A stretch of DNA of 64,000 bases from Ovis canadensis. Lineage: Eukaryota; Chordata; Mammalia; Artiodactyla; Bovidae. The notes beneath the pieces are model-generated. The model worked only from the letters and a program-made list of their open reading frames with translations. It searched no databases and was not told where the DNA came from. Positions 10,600 through 21,699 of this stretch are shown piece after piece. The stretch's first letter is position 1. Every line of letters begins with the position of its first letter. Where the stretch lies: positions 22,484,501 through 22,548,500 of the forward strand of contig NC_091255.1 in assembly GCF_042477335.2 (NCBI RefSeq). The letters run 5' to 3'. The position numbers and the translations under genes were made by a program.

Positions 10600-12030
10600 A
10601 CAAAGGAGAGGACTCTGGGAATAGAGCGGGGACTGGGAGGGAAAAGAGGAAGGGGGAAGCACACCTTGCAGACACCAGAGGACGACACGTGAGCCATGCG
10701 CCGTGTGACTGTTTCACAAATGGCTGTAGTGCTACTTGGAGCTGGAAGAGGATTGGCTGTCATCAGAGTGATATGCTCCCTCGGGCACCAGATTTTCCCA
10801 TGTCTGACCTGTGTGAAGACACTTCTTTCTGGTTGTGCAGATAACTCGAACTTCCTGAGCACCCACTAGCTGAGCAACCTCGTGAGTGCTCAGTAGAGAT
10901 CCTGCGAAGGAAGGGGGCAAAGGAAGGGTACATGCTTTCTCCTTCAATTCCCCTAACAATAGCTTCGAAAGGTATGATTCTCCCTACCTACCAGATGAGG
11001 CAACAGAGAGGCTAAGTTTCCTGCCCACGTCACACAGCACAACAGCAGCAGAGCCAGACTCCCATGGTTCTGACTGTTTCCACCAGGGTGCCTCCTCTCA
11101 GCTTCCGCTGAAAATGCCTTTCCGTGCCTCCAGGCCCTGCCGCCCCTCCGCAGAGGACATGCAACAGAACCTGAGCGCCTTTGAGCAGAAGCGGGGTGCC
11201 TCGTGCATAAGCTCCGATGCGGGGAGGCGTATGTTGGTGGTTCAAGCATTTGAGCACTTCCAGTGCTGCAAGTGGGAGTCTCTCTCCCCAAAATGCAAGA
11301 TCGGCAGACACTGGGGGACATACCTGGGCGTGTTAGTTTTTCACCCCAAGACCAGCTTGTTCGCAGCAGGCCCTAGCTCCACCGGGATGCCAGGACCCTG
11401 GCAGGAGGGAGACTTAGAAAGTCAGCATACACATCTCCACTGAGGCTGCTCCTCCTTGGGCCTGAGAAATCCAGGGACCCCCTCTTCCCCGCTCTTGCCT
11501 CCTGGTTCCTCTGCTTCTGGTGACGAGGCAGAGACAGCTTGGAATGAAGGCCTTCATCATCTCTGTTGTGAAACTGTCTCAAGATTTTGGCAACTGTGAG
11601 TTTTTTATTTTTGTAATCAATATTCATTTCTCCAGTGAATTTCAACAAGATTAACTCTAAAAAAAATAAAAGTTAACATTTCCATTCCCTGTGAAGGGTG
11701 TTGGTGAATATGGAAAGAGAAGTTCTGAAGATGAAATTGCCTACCTCGGAAGGGTGCGGGCAGGAGTCCTGACCAGGCTGAGGGTGAGGAGACCTACGGT
11801 GCGGTCCTGACTCGCTCCTGCTGCCTGTGTGTCTTGGGCAAGTTGCTTGACCTCTCTGGGTCTCCGAGCTTGCTAAGGACTCTTGGTGCAAATATGTTAT
11901 TATTATAAATAGGGAAAGACCCTTCCCGATTGTGTGGTTCCTTTGTAGTGCTGACTTTCACACATTTGCCATGGACAATGGTATTTGAGTTATTTCCAGT
12001 GGTGACTGTAGGTCTGTGGGTTTGGCAGGT
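10600..12030. other. Intergenic sequence with MIR fragments
   Basis: MIR-like cores are seen at about 10975-11065 (CTACCAGATGAGGCAACAGAGAGG spread with CACGTCACACAGC) and about 11800-11880 (TTGGGCAAGTTGCTTGACCT). A 185-codon plus-strand frame at 10886-11443 runs through the first MIR and has no recognisable domain. Confidence 0.5.
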
Positions 12031-12035
12031 CCATC

Positions 12036-12246
12036 AGGCTGTAGTGTGCGTGCTCAGTTGCTTCAGCCACGTCCGACTCTTTGCGACCCATGGACGGTAG
12101 CCTGCCAGGCTCGTTTGCCCATGGGATTCTCCAGGCAAGAATACTGGAGTGGGTTGCCATTTCCTCTTCCAGGGGATCTTCCCAATACAGGGAATCAAAC
12201 CCGCATCTCCTGCATCGCAAGTAGATTCTTTACTCACTGAGCCATC
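12036..12246 (-). mobile_element. Bov-tA-type SINE (antisense)
   Basis: CACGTCCGACTCTTTGCGAC, CAGGCAAGAATACTGGAGTG and GGAATCAAACCCGCATCTCC run in antisense order and end TTTACTCACTGAGCCATC. Confidence 0.88.
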
Positions 12247-12249
12247 TAG

Positions 12250-15100
12250 AGCCATATGCATTTTACATTGTAAAAATACTTCCCATTTGCTTAAATTAAA
12301 ATCCTGGACATAAAACATGGTGCACACATTTCATGGTCTAAAGATATTGAAATCATACAGAGTCTGTTCTCTTACCATTTGTGGAATTATGTTAGGCATC
12401 AATATCAAAAGATTGTTTTATGTCCCTGGCTATGTTCCAGTGTCTCCTAATTTATAGTCCATGGAAACTTGAATAGAATTTATATCCTACTGTGGTGTGC
12501 AAATTGTGTACATCTTAATTATGTTGAAAAATAAAATAAAATCCTAGAGGTGTAATGGTATGCCCAAACTGCTCTGAATTGTAGCCTCAAAACTAGAGAA
12601 CCAGACCATGTGGTCCAAACTCCTCAGTTCATAGGTGTGAGGGCCCAGCATCAAGGAAGGAAGAACGCCAGGACTCAGGGAAAATTTGAACAGAAGTGAA
12701 GCTAGAACCTGGGCACCATCACGCCCAGTCTAGGGCTTCACTTGTGTCCTCTCTGTGTGCATAAAATTGAATAAAAGCCAACTGGAAGAGTGAAAGGATT
12801 AAAAATATCAGACTGTAATCTTAAGAACAACTTTAATCCAGGTAAATACAGGCCCAGAGATTTTTATTTACATTTTCAGTTTAACACGCATCAAAACCCC
12901 GTCGTCTTCAGACACCGCTATGGAAATTCTATTTGCATTTCCTGAAGCCACCCCAGTGAGAAACTCTGAAATAAATTAAAAAAGAGTGGTCAAGCCTGAA
13001 TGCACACCGAGGTTTCCATGTGCTCAGCTCAGCAGATTCAGGTATGACCCCTACAGAGCTTGGACTCTGGACTGGCACTAACATTCTCTACGCTCAATGA
13101 CCATTTCACACAATGAATTCATCTGTGTAATTGTGCTTAGCTGTCCCCAGATTAACTCCATGTTTGCATGAAGATCAAAATGCTTACTTTAAAAAAGTTT
13201 GGTTTTCTTCCATTTCTGTCTTATCTGGGGAGGTACTCATGCTTGGAATTTCTTGGGCTTTTCTTTTTCGAATCTCTTCTAGGGATTGAGACTGTGAGGG
13301 TGTGTGTGTGTGTGTGTCTGTGTGTGGTAGAGGTGCTTTACCTTTTATTGTTCTTTTTTAGAACAACTGGCAATCATTCTTCGCTGTTTTGATGTCCTCT
13401 TGTCAAAGGCAAACCGGCACGTTGGGAGTGTAAAGTGGGTGGCAGCATTCTTGATTGCCTCCACTCCCAGATCCTACATTAGTTAGGATTCTAGAATTCT
13501 GCTTTATTAAACGTTTTTATCCTGGGTTACAACGTACGTCACGAGAACGCACCGGAAGTGTGCCTTTTGGTACACTTTTATATGTATCTGTACTTCTGTT
13601 CTGCTTATACCTTTAGTTACTGTTTGGCGCCATCGGTAGTGAAATATCCGTCCTGAGTTTTCCCAAAGGCTGCCACACTGCACGGGGTGGAGGCTGAGGT
13701 TTGGAGTTGCTGGGAGGGTGGTGGTGTGATTGGGGTTGAGAGGATTCACTTACCACTGTTTGACCTCACTTGCACCCTAGGCACAAGGTCTGGGAGGGAC
13801 CCTGGAAGGCACGCTGTGCTTTCGCTTGCCATGGGGATCTACAAGTAGAGGGAGATGTTTGAAGGGGGTGGGGTGTTGCCACTTAATCATTACCACTGCT
13901 GACATCAATGAAAAGCAGGTAGTGCGGGTCGTCTGCCTGGACACCTACGATGAGTAGAGAGGAGGCTGGATTCCTATTAAGTGTAAGCATGAGGTAGGGA
14001 TGGGCAGAATATAAAACTGAGAAAGGGGAGCAGAGTGACCTGTATTTCAGCTTCAGTGTACGGTTGATTCTTGTGGTCAAAGGGTCCAAATTGCCCTGGT
14101 TGTTTCCAAACAACATCAGGAGAGGAGTGGTTTTATTTTCCAGCACCCCAGTGGGTGCCCAGGACACGAGGCAGCCTTGGGAACAAATATGTCCTTCCCT
14201 GAAATAGGAAGCCAACTATTTACTTACACAAATAACACCAGAAAAGGGCTTTATAAGCAGAATTGCAGCACCTGAGCTTTGGACGAAACCCTAGATTCGT
14301 CTCAAAAGGTTCCTTCCGGAGGAAGGAAAGTCCTGAGACTCTTAGGTGGAGCACTGGCTCAAACAACAATTTAAATCAAGTACAGCCTCCTCAGTCTCCA
14401 GGTTGAACCTGCCCAGACAAACACCCTCGAGACCGCTTCCGAACAAAGATGACAACACTACCATTTCAACCCGAATGGGCATCACAACCTGGTTTCAGTA
14501 TTCATTGTGTGAAATTAAAAAATCATATCTATATCTATATAGCATAAAAATAAAATTCCCTTTTAAATCCTATGAATTTTCATCACTTTCTCACCCCCTT
14601 CCTTTGTCACACTCCTTGGCAAAACCACAACCCTGGTTAGATCTGACTCTCTGCTCACTTAGCTCCTGACCTCCATGTACCTGAATGAGATTTGAAAAAT
14701 AGCACAGCAAAGCCAGGCTGGCAGCTCACACTTCAGATTCACGACCTCAAACTTTGATGGCGCCTTAGTGCTGCTAGGCAACCATACGATGCACCCGTAG
14801 GAAATGTAGGTTGCTATATATCCCGCTCAACCCCACTGAGTGAATGGATTAAATAAATAAACTTCATTTACGGCCCTGTTGATACTACAGTTATGCTTGT
14901 CCGAGTTTAAAAGTGAATTTTATTTTAGAAACATTTTTTTAAGGTGAGCACTGGCCTTGGCATATTACGGGTCAAAGAGATGTGTAGTGAAAAATGCACC
15001 AAATCCAGAATCAGGGGACAGGGTTTCCATCATTTTCCCACTAGCTCTTGATATTCATCTGGGCAAGCCACTATCACTTCTGACACTTGGTTTCCTTCTT
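12250..15100. other. Long intergenic stretch with little recognisable repeat
   Basis: This is the longest stretch of the left half without a ruminant-specific insertion. I see no exon with family resemblance. A TG/CTG microsatellite lies at 13297-13326. The low density of young repeats could reflect constraint, but this cannot be judged without alignment to other mammals. Confidence 0.4.
13297..13328. repeat. (TG)n microsatellite
   Basis: GGTGTGTGTGTGTGTGTGT is followed by CTGTGTGTGG. It is short and interrupted. Confidence 0.9.
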
Positions 15101-15104
15101 CTTC

Positions 15105-15235
15105 TTTTTTTTTTAAATTGAGATGTGGTTGAATTACAACATTGTTATTAACATTGGTTTCAGATATGCAACAAAGTGATTCAGTTATATATATATATAT
15201 ATATATAATTTTTGGGGTTCTCTTCTATTACAGGA
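15105..15235 (-). repeat. L1-like fragment with (AT)n tract
   Basis: A T run and TTGAGATGTGGTTGAATTAC, then CAACAAAGTGATTCAGTTAT, leads into an AT repeat at 15187-15207. The same motif series recurs at 17640-17760. Confidence 0.5.
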
Positions 15236-15837
15236 AGATAATTATTATAAGAGAATTACTATAAGATATTGAATATTAAAAAAATAAAGTGAGCACTGTT
15301 CTTGTACCCAGAAGACTTACATTCTAGGCCGAGCCCTGCCACTTCCTAGCTGGATGGCCCTAAGGGAGTCATACTTCCTCCATGGGACGCGGTCTCCTCT
15401 CTGAGTGGGGCAGCTGGACCAGGACTCTTAAAGATGGAGAGTCTCTCTAGGGATCGGTTGTATGAGTGAGATGAGGTCCCTACTTTCTGCCGGAGTTCAC
15501 AGATCCATGATTCTTCCAGCCAAGCAAGCCCACAGCTGCGTGTCAGTTAGGGTAGAGAGACTAGAAGTCACTGACATTTAAAGGAACCAAGGAGAAACAC
15601 AGGCAGGAGGACATGTCTCATCTTTGTTGGTCTCTGGTTTTGATTTCTGGTCCTGCAGCGGGAATGAGTTTCCAAAGTACGCAAACCTCTCACACTAAAA
15701 GCAAACAGTGACTTTAGAGATGACATTGGACTGGGGCTCAAGGACCCGGATTCTAACCCAACTCTGTCCCTGACCCTTGGTCCCACCCTCTTCTTGGGCC
15801 TCAGTTTCTTCATCTGTATAATGAATAAGTTTGTGTC

Positions 15838-16068
15838 CTACTGTTGTTTAGCCAACAAGTTGTGTCTGACTCTTTGTGACGCCATGGACTGTTGCCCACC
15901 AGGCTCCTCTGTCCATGAGAATTTCCAGACAAGAATACTGGAGTGAGTTGCCATTTTCTCCTCCAGGGGATCTTCTTCACCCAGGAAGGGGACCTTCTTC
16001 ACCCAGGAAGGGGATCTACATCTCCTGCTTAGCAGGCGGATTCTTTACCACTGAGCCATCAGGAAAGA
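15838..16068 (-). mobile_element. Bov-tA-type SINE (antisense) with internal 22-bp duplication
   Basis: TTGTGTCTGACTCTTTGTGA, CAAGAATACTGGAGTGAGTT and TTTACCACTGAGCCATCAGG mark an antisense element. Within it a 22-bp unit starting GGGGATCTTCTTCACCCAGG is repeated in tandem at 15966-15987 and 15988-16009 with one substitution. Confidence 0.85.
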
Positions 16069-16089
16069 GCCTAAGTATTCTAAGGATTT

Positions 16090-16298
16090 TTTAAAAAATT
16101 ATTTATTTATTTATATTTATTAATGGCTGCACCAGGTCTTAGTTGAGGCACGAAGGATTTTTGATTCTCGTTGTGGCAAGCAGATTCTTACTTGGAGCAT
16201 GTGGGATCTAGCTCCCAGACCAGGCATCAGACCTGTTTCCCCTGCATTGGGACTGCAGAGTCTTAGCCACTGGACTACCCCACCAGGGAAGTCCCCAG
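16090..16298 (-). mobile_element. CHR-type SINE (antisense)
   Basis: An ATTT-rich tail is followed by GGCTGCACCAGGTCTTAGTT, GAGCATGTGGGATCTAGCTC and CATTGGGACTGCAGAGTCTT, ending CCACCAGGGAAGTCCCC. Confidence 0.85.
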
Positions 16299-16299
16299 G

Positions 16300-17635
16300 T
16301 GTCCTAAGCTTTTAACTGGCCTCTGCTATTTCCCAGTACTGGTGGCATCTTTTTCCCCTTTTAAACTTGTCTGTCCTGTGTCAAATCAGAACTGGCACAG
16401 CATCAGCACGTTTATGGTTTTACAAGCCCTGAAACATGCTTTGCAATTAAATGATGAAGTCATTGGAGTATTGCATGGAAACACCAAGGTCTTGAACAAG
16501 GGTAGGACTTTGGAATTGTAAGAGGAATGGAAAGGCGTTCATGGTAGAAACACCTGTCCTTGATCTTGAAATCGGCTGGACCACAGACTGAGGGAGACCC
16601 ACTGTTTTGGGAATACTGTCTGGCACTTTCCCCTAGGATGTGGTATAGGGGGCAGTTTGGGTGCTATTTGGGCAAATCACTAAAAATAGATCAAAATCTC
16701 CAGGGAAAAGGTCATTTCAAATATCTTTCAGTCTTCCTGATTCCTTTAAGAGGCCAGTTGTGGGGCTCGGACATTTTAATAACTCTCAAACCTTTGCTAT
16801 TCTGTCCCTCTATCCCCACTTTTTACTAAACAGAGCTCAGGCTCGGAATCCTTACCAGTCTAGAATTTGATAATATTGTCTTGCTTTACTGCATTTATTT
16901 TGTGGTTACTTTCCATGAGTGGAAGTTGGTATTATTTTTCCATTTATCTTAAAAGACAAATATTTAAGTTAAAAAAAATGAGCTCATTTCTATAAAATTA
17001 TTAAGGAATAGCGTGTGTTCTACACAGATACTACAACATAGGGCTGGTGGTCCCTGGGGTTTGGTGGGTAGCATTCCCCAGCCCAAACTGGCTTCATTCA
17101 GATAGGGGAGGGTTTTCGGGATACCACGATAGTGCTTATAATGCCATTTAGATCTACTGGATAACTCAGATTTTGGTCTTTTTTTTTTCCCTTTTAAAAT
17201 CAATGTTTATCTTTTCCTGATTAATTTGTGCAAAACCTGGAACTACACAAAAACATGTAGAATTCAAGGAGAAAATACTTTTAAAAATATATGGAATAGA
17301 ATGAAAAATCATTATCTCTCTATTCAGAAATAAACACTCTGAGTATGTTGGAAAGCTTTTCTTTCTCAGAGCACCAACATAGCCATTATTATAATGTATA
17401 TGTTTTATTTTTGTAGCCAATTTTGCTGCCTTAACATGTAACATAAATGTGACCCCACACCATTCAAGACTTTTCATAAAGATCTTAAATGTCTGTAAGG
17501 TCTTTAACACAGAGAAGCCCCATTGTGGATTTAACCATTCCCCAGCTGCTGGAAATCTGGGTTATGTCCAGTTTTGTCTATTAAAATATGATGGATGGTT
17601 TTATGCATTTTTGCCTGCATTTGGGTTTCTTAAAA
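16300..17635. other. Intergenic unique sequence
   Basis: AT-rich. No supported gene. Overlapping plus frames at 16560-16870 have no recognisable family pattern. Confidence 0.4.
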
Positions 17636-17637
17636 AA

Positions 17638-17815
17638 TGTTTTTATTAGAGTATAGTCGATTTACAATGTGGTGTTAGTTTCAAGTGTACAGCAAAGTGA
17701 ATTGGATCAGTTATACATATACATACACCCACTGTTTTTTTAGATTCTTTTCCCATATAAGTCATTACAGAGTGTTAAGTAGAATCCCCTGTGATATACG
17801 GTAGGTGTTGCTTGC
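17638..17815 (-). mobile_element. L1 fragment (antisense)
   Basis: TTTTTATTAGAGTATAGTCG, TTACAATGTGGTGTTAGTTT and ACAGCAAAGTGAATTGGATC, followed by TTTCCCATATAAGTCATTAC, is a common L1-associated sequence in ruminants in antisense orientation. Confidence 0.6.
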
Positions 17816-18212
17816 ACTTTGGGTGGTTTCTTAAAAATAATTCGAGAAGTGGCATTCCTAGGTGGGAAGATTTTTAAGGCTTTTGGGGTACATATTGCTA
17901 AGCTTTTTCCAAAAGCATGGGAACCTGAAGCTACTCTGATCTGAACCGATGTGATTGAACACACTCAGGTTTGTGCATGTAAGCTGGCCTTGTTATTGGA
18001 AAGAGCTCAGACTGGGCCACTTTGGGCCAGTTACTGAAACTTACCACCTCCTGCTACTGCTAATGCAGGTCTGACTAGCCCCTCCCCCATCTGTAATTCA
18101 AGAGCAAGTTTTCTTCACAGCTAGGCTCTCAAGTGTTCATATTTTGGCCCAGAAAGTACACGTGTCATGAAATTCACCTTATGTGATTCTTCGTCATGTA
18201 AAGGGATCAACA

Positions 18213-18376
18213 ACTGTTTTTTTCTTTTTTTCGGCTGTGCCAGGTCTTAGCTGTGACGTGGGATCTTCCATCTTCATTCTAGCTCGTCAGATCTAGTTCC
18301 CTGACCAGAGGTGAAACGTGGGCCCCCTCACTAGAACGTGGACTCTTAGCCACTGGACCACCAGACAAATTCCAGG
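18213..18376 (-). mobile_element. CHR-type SINE (antisense)
   Basis: A T run is followed by CGGCTGTGCCAGGTCTTAGC, CTAGTTCCCTGACCAGAGGT and CTCTTAGCCACTGGACCACC. It is inserted next to the L1 that follows. Confidence 0.8.
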
Positions 18377-18379
18377 AAC

Positions 18380-19320
18380 CATCGATTGTTTTTTGAGGAA
18401 TCTCCGTACTGTTTCCATAGTGGTTGCACCAATTTACACTCCCACAAACAGGGACCAAGGGTTCCCTTTTCTCCATATCCTTGCCAACACTTGCTATTTG
18501 TTTCTTTTTGATGATAGCCACTGTAAGAGGTGTGAAAAGGTATCTCATTGTGGTTCTGATTGCCCTGATGATTAGTGATGTTGAGCATCTTATCATGTGT
18601 TTATCGGCCTTTATATATCTTTCTTCGAAAAATGTCTATTCAGGTCCTCTACCCATTTTTAAACTGGGTGATAGCGAAAGTCGCTCAGTCATGTCTGACT
18701 CTTTGTGACCCCCTGCCAGGCTCCTCTGTCCATGGCATTCTCCAGGCCAGAATACTGGAGTGGGTAGTCAGCCATTCCCTTCTCCAGGGGGATCTTTCCA
18801 ACCCAGGGATCGAACCCAGGTCTCCTGCATTGCAGGCGGATTCTTTACTGTCTGAGCCACCAAGGAAGCCCACTCAGAGGACCTTTGAATTGGGATTGGG
18901 CCTTCAGGTCTATTCAGGTCCTCTGCCCATTTTTAAATTGGGTAGTTGGTTCTTATGATGTCGAATTATGAGTTCTTTGTATATTTTGGATATTAACCCC
19001 TTGTTAAATATATCATTTGAAAGTATGTTCTCTTGAATGGAAATATGTCCTCCTGTTCAGGAGGACATATTTTCATTTTGTCGATAGCTTCCTTTGCTAT
19101 GTAAAAGCTTTTCAGTTTGATGCAGCCCCATTTACTTACTTTTGCTCTTTTTTCCATTGGTTGAGGAGACATATCTTAAAAAAAAAAATACTGCCTTTGT
19201 TTTCTTCTAAAAGTTTCATGGTTTCAGGTCTTACATTTGTCATTAATCTGTTTTGAGCTTATTTTTGTGCATGGTGTGAGAAAGTAGTCCAATGTGTTTA
19301 TTTTGCAGGTAATGTCCAGA
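18380..19320 (-). mobile_element. L1 ORF2/3' region (antisense), interrupted by a SINE
   Basis: The antisense L1 text runs in order: GTACTGTTTCCATAGTGGTT, ACCAATTTACACTCCCACAA, GATAGCCACTGTAAGAGGTG, then after the SINE GTTCTTATGATGTCGAATTA, TTGTATATTTTGGATATTAA and ATTGGTTGAGGAGACATATC. A stretch of 36 bases of L1 is present on both sides of the SINE. Confidence 0.8.
18671..18873 (-). mobile_element. Bov-tA-type SINE (antisense) inside L1
   Basis: AAGTCGCTCAGTCATGTCTG, CATTCTCCAGGCCAGAATAC and GGATCGAACCCAGGTCTCCT are followed by ACTGTCTGAGCCACCAAGGA. The SINE is flanked by 36-base L1 direct repeats (18634-18669 and 18908-18943). Confidence 0.85.
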
Positions 19321-19739
19321 TGTTACTGTAACGTCGGTCACCTCTGGGAGTTCATCTATCCACACCAGGTAACCCTTCTTGGGAGTCTCTGTGCCTGATG
19401 TGGAGAGGTGTGTTTGTGCCTCGTAGGTAAGACGGGGCACAGCAGCCTTCAAACCTAAGAATGAGATACATTTGGGATATGTTGGTCTTTAACCTTCTTT
19501 CGTAGGTTGAAGTTCTCATTATCTTCCTCCTCTGTGCCAACAGAATAAAATGCAAAACCACTCACCACCGTTAACAGAGCCCTCTCCTTTTCACCTGGCT
19601 GTGTCCTAGCTTCCCTGTGCTCTGTTCTGGAACACTTTTCCACTAAAATGAGCTCTGTGTTCTAAGAAAACGTCCTGTCCCCAAATTCCTGTCTGTCTTA
19701 TCCCTTCCAAGCTTGCCCAGGCAGTCACCTCTGCCTGCT

Positions 19740-20000
19740 CTGTGTCACTGTCCCATTTCACCCCTACATTGCCTGACAATCTCTGCAATGCTGAGCTCAA
19801 GTCCCACCTCCTAGAAGCTTCTGGAAGCCAGCATTGGGCTTTGGCATTAAACAGCCTGTGTTCAGACTCCAGTTCTGTCCCAGACAGAGCAGCTGTAAAT
19901 ATGTTACTCAATCTTTCTGAGCCTCAGTTTCCTGATCTGTTCAAAAAAAAAAAATAAGAGAGGGAGATATGTACTTCACAGTTTTAAAGATTAAATGAGA
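19740..20000 (+). repeat. L2-like and MIR fragments
   Basis: About 19740-19830 resembles an L2 tail (TGCTGAGCTCAAGTCCCACC, CTAGAAGCTTCTGGAAGCC). About 19845-20000 is MIR-like (TTACTCAATCTTTCTGAGCC, TCAGTTTCCTGATCTGTTC, GATTAAATGAGACAAC). Confidence 0.55.
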
Positions 20001-20407
20001 CAACATGAGTGAAACTGCCTGGTATGGAGGGGACAGTCCAGAACTATTTCGACTATTGATGGAATTTGCAGTTTCAGAGCATTCTGTACCTCACTCCTGC
20101 CCTGACGGAGAGATTTCAGTGTTTGTGAGGTGGGATTGGAAGCTTATTTTACTCACCTTGGTATCTGCCCTGAGGCCTTTAGCATAATATTTGTGCTCAA
20201 AAAGTAAAAGTAAATTGAACCAACTCTTCGGGTTTTGCTCTCTTTTTTTCTGTGACATTCATTCCAACAGCCTCTGAGTCTGAAGTCAGTGAAGCTGCGC
20301 GATTTTTGGGGGGTGTTCTGGCCCCACCAATCTGCTCAAGGGACGTCTCCACATAAAGGCCTCCTAAGCAGCCCCCACTTCCTGTGCACACTCCCGGCTA
20401 CAGTCTG

Positions 20408-20612
20408 GAGCAGCAGTTCTCAGCCAGGGTGCTTTTGCTCCCCAGGGGATGTTTGGCAGTGGCTGGAGGTGTTTTGGGTAGTCACGCAAGAGTGGAGGGG
20501 GCTCCTCCTGGCACCAGTAGCGATCAGGGATGCTGCGAAACATCCCACGTCCCCAGGACAGTCGCCAGACGAGGAATTATCGTGCCCCAAGGCTCGACAG
20601 CACTGAGGCTGG
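20408..20612 (+). mobile_element. MER5A non-autonomous hAT-type DNA transposon fossil
   Basis: The terminal text GCAGCAGTTCTCAGCCAGGG is followed by CCCCAGGGGATGTTTGGCAG, GGCTGGAGGTGTTTTGGGTA, GGATGCTGCGAAACATCCCA and AGGAATTATCGTGCCCCAAG, in the order of the MER5A consensus. It is a non-coding remnant about as long as the family consensus. Confidence 0.8.
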
Positions 20613-20849
20613 GCAACCAGAACGAGAGGGAAGCTTGTGTAAGGCAGTCAGACCGAGGCGCCCCTCTGCTCACAGCCCTCTCAAGGGCCCCATCTTCCCA
20701 GGGTAAAATCCGCAGTCCTCACACCTCCCCTTTCTCTAACAGCTTTGTTGAGATTATAATCCGCGCAGAACCCCTCGTTCTAACGTGTAAAATCCAGGGG
20801 CTTTTAGGAATCAGTCGTTTCCATCGCCACCATGGAGTTCATGTTTTAT

Positions 20850-21183
20850 TGGTGTATTTATTTTTAAAGAGTCTGCTCATTTAGTTTTGGCCGTGCTGGG
20901 TTTTCGTTGCTGAGAGGGCTTTTCTGTGGTTGCGGTGCGCGCGGCTCCCCGCCAGTCGCGGGGCGCGGGCTCCTCCGGGCAGTGGCTTCTCTCGTTGCAG
21001 AGCGCGCCCTCTAGGTGGCTTCCGTCGTGGTGGCTCGCGGGCTCAGTAGCCGCAGCTCCCGAGCGCTACAGCACAGGCTTAGTAGTTGCTCCCCAGCATG
21101 TGGGATCTTCCCAAATGGGGGATCGAACCCATGTCTCCTGCATTGGCAGGCAGATTCTTTACCACTGAGCCACCAGGGAAGCC
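20850..21183 (-). mobile_element. CHR-type SINE, CpG-rich and near full length (antisense)
   Basis: TATTTATTTTTAAAGAGTCT is followed by TTTTGGCCGTGCTGGGTTTT, a CpG-dense middle (GTTGCGGTGCGCGCGGCTCC, CAGTCGCGGGGCGCGGGC), and ends TTTACCACTGAGCCACCAGG. The retained CpGs suggest recent insertion or incomplete methylation decay. Confidence 0.88.
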
Positions 21184-21185
21184 TT

Positions 21186-21690
21186 CACCGTGGATTTTGG
21201 AATACTCTGTTTATTCCTCCCAAGAAAACCCACCCACACCCCCTAAGCCATCAGTTCCCGGTCTCGCCTTCCCCGCACGTCCTAGGCAAGCACTGGCCTA
21301 CTTTCCGTCTCTACAGAGTTGCCTATTCTTGACGTTTCATATAAGTGGAATCATAGAGTACGTTTGCGTATGGTTCCTTTGTTACCGACCTCTCTCACTC
21401 AGCGTCAAGTCTTCAAGGTCCACTCATGCCGTAACATGTATCAGGGTGTCAGTCTTCTTTTCAAGGAAAAACACTCTGTGGTAATGAGTTGCCGCATCTT
21501 ATTTATCCCTCCAATAGTGGATGGACATTTGGGTTGTTGCTACTTTCGGGGTATCGTGAAGAGGGCTGCATGAACATTCGTATACAAGGTTTTTTTTTTT
21601 TTTTTTTTTTTTGCGAACATGTTTTCATTTCTCTTGGGTGTGCATCTACGTGGTTGGGCGATCCGGGAACTCTATGTGTAACCTTTTGAG
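21186..21690 (-). mobile_element. L1 fragment (antisense) with poly-T
   Basis: TTTCATATAAGTGGAATCAT, ACTCATGCCGTAACATGTAT, TTTGGGTTGTTGCTACTTTC and GAGGGCTGCATGAACATTCG are typical antisense L1 text. A T run of about 22 lies at 21590-21612. Confidence 0.65.
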
Positions 21691-21699
21691 CAGTTGCCT

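Noticed and set aside
10886..11443. A 185-codon plus-strand frame
   Set aside because: It crosses a MIR fragment, lacks a recognisable domain or start context, and conflicts with open minus-strand frames of similar quality over the same bases.
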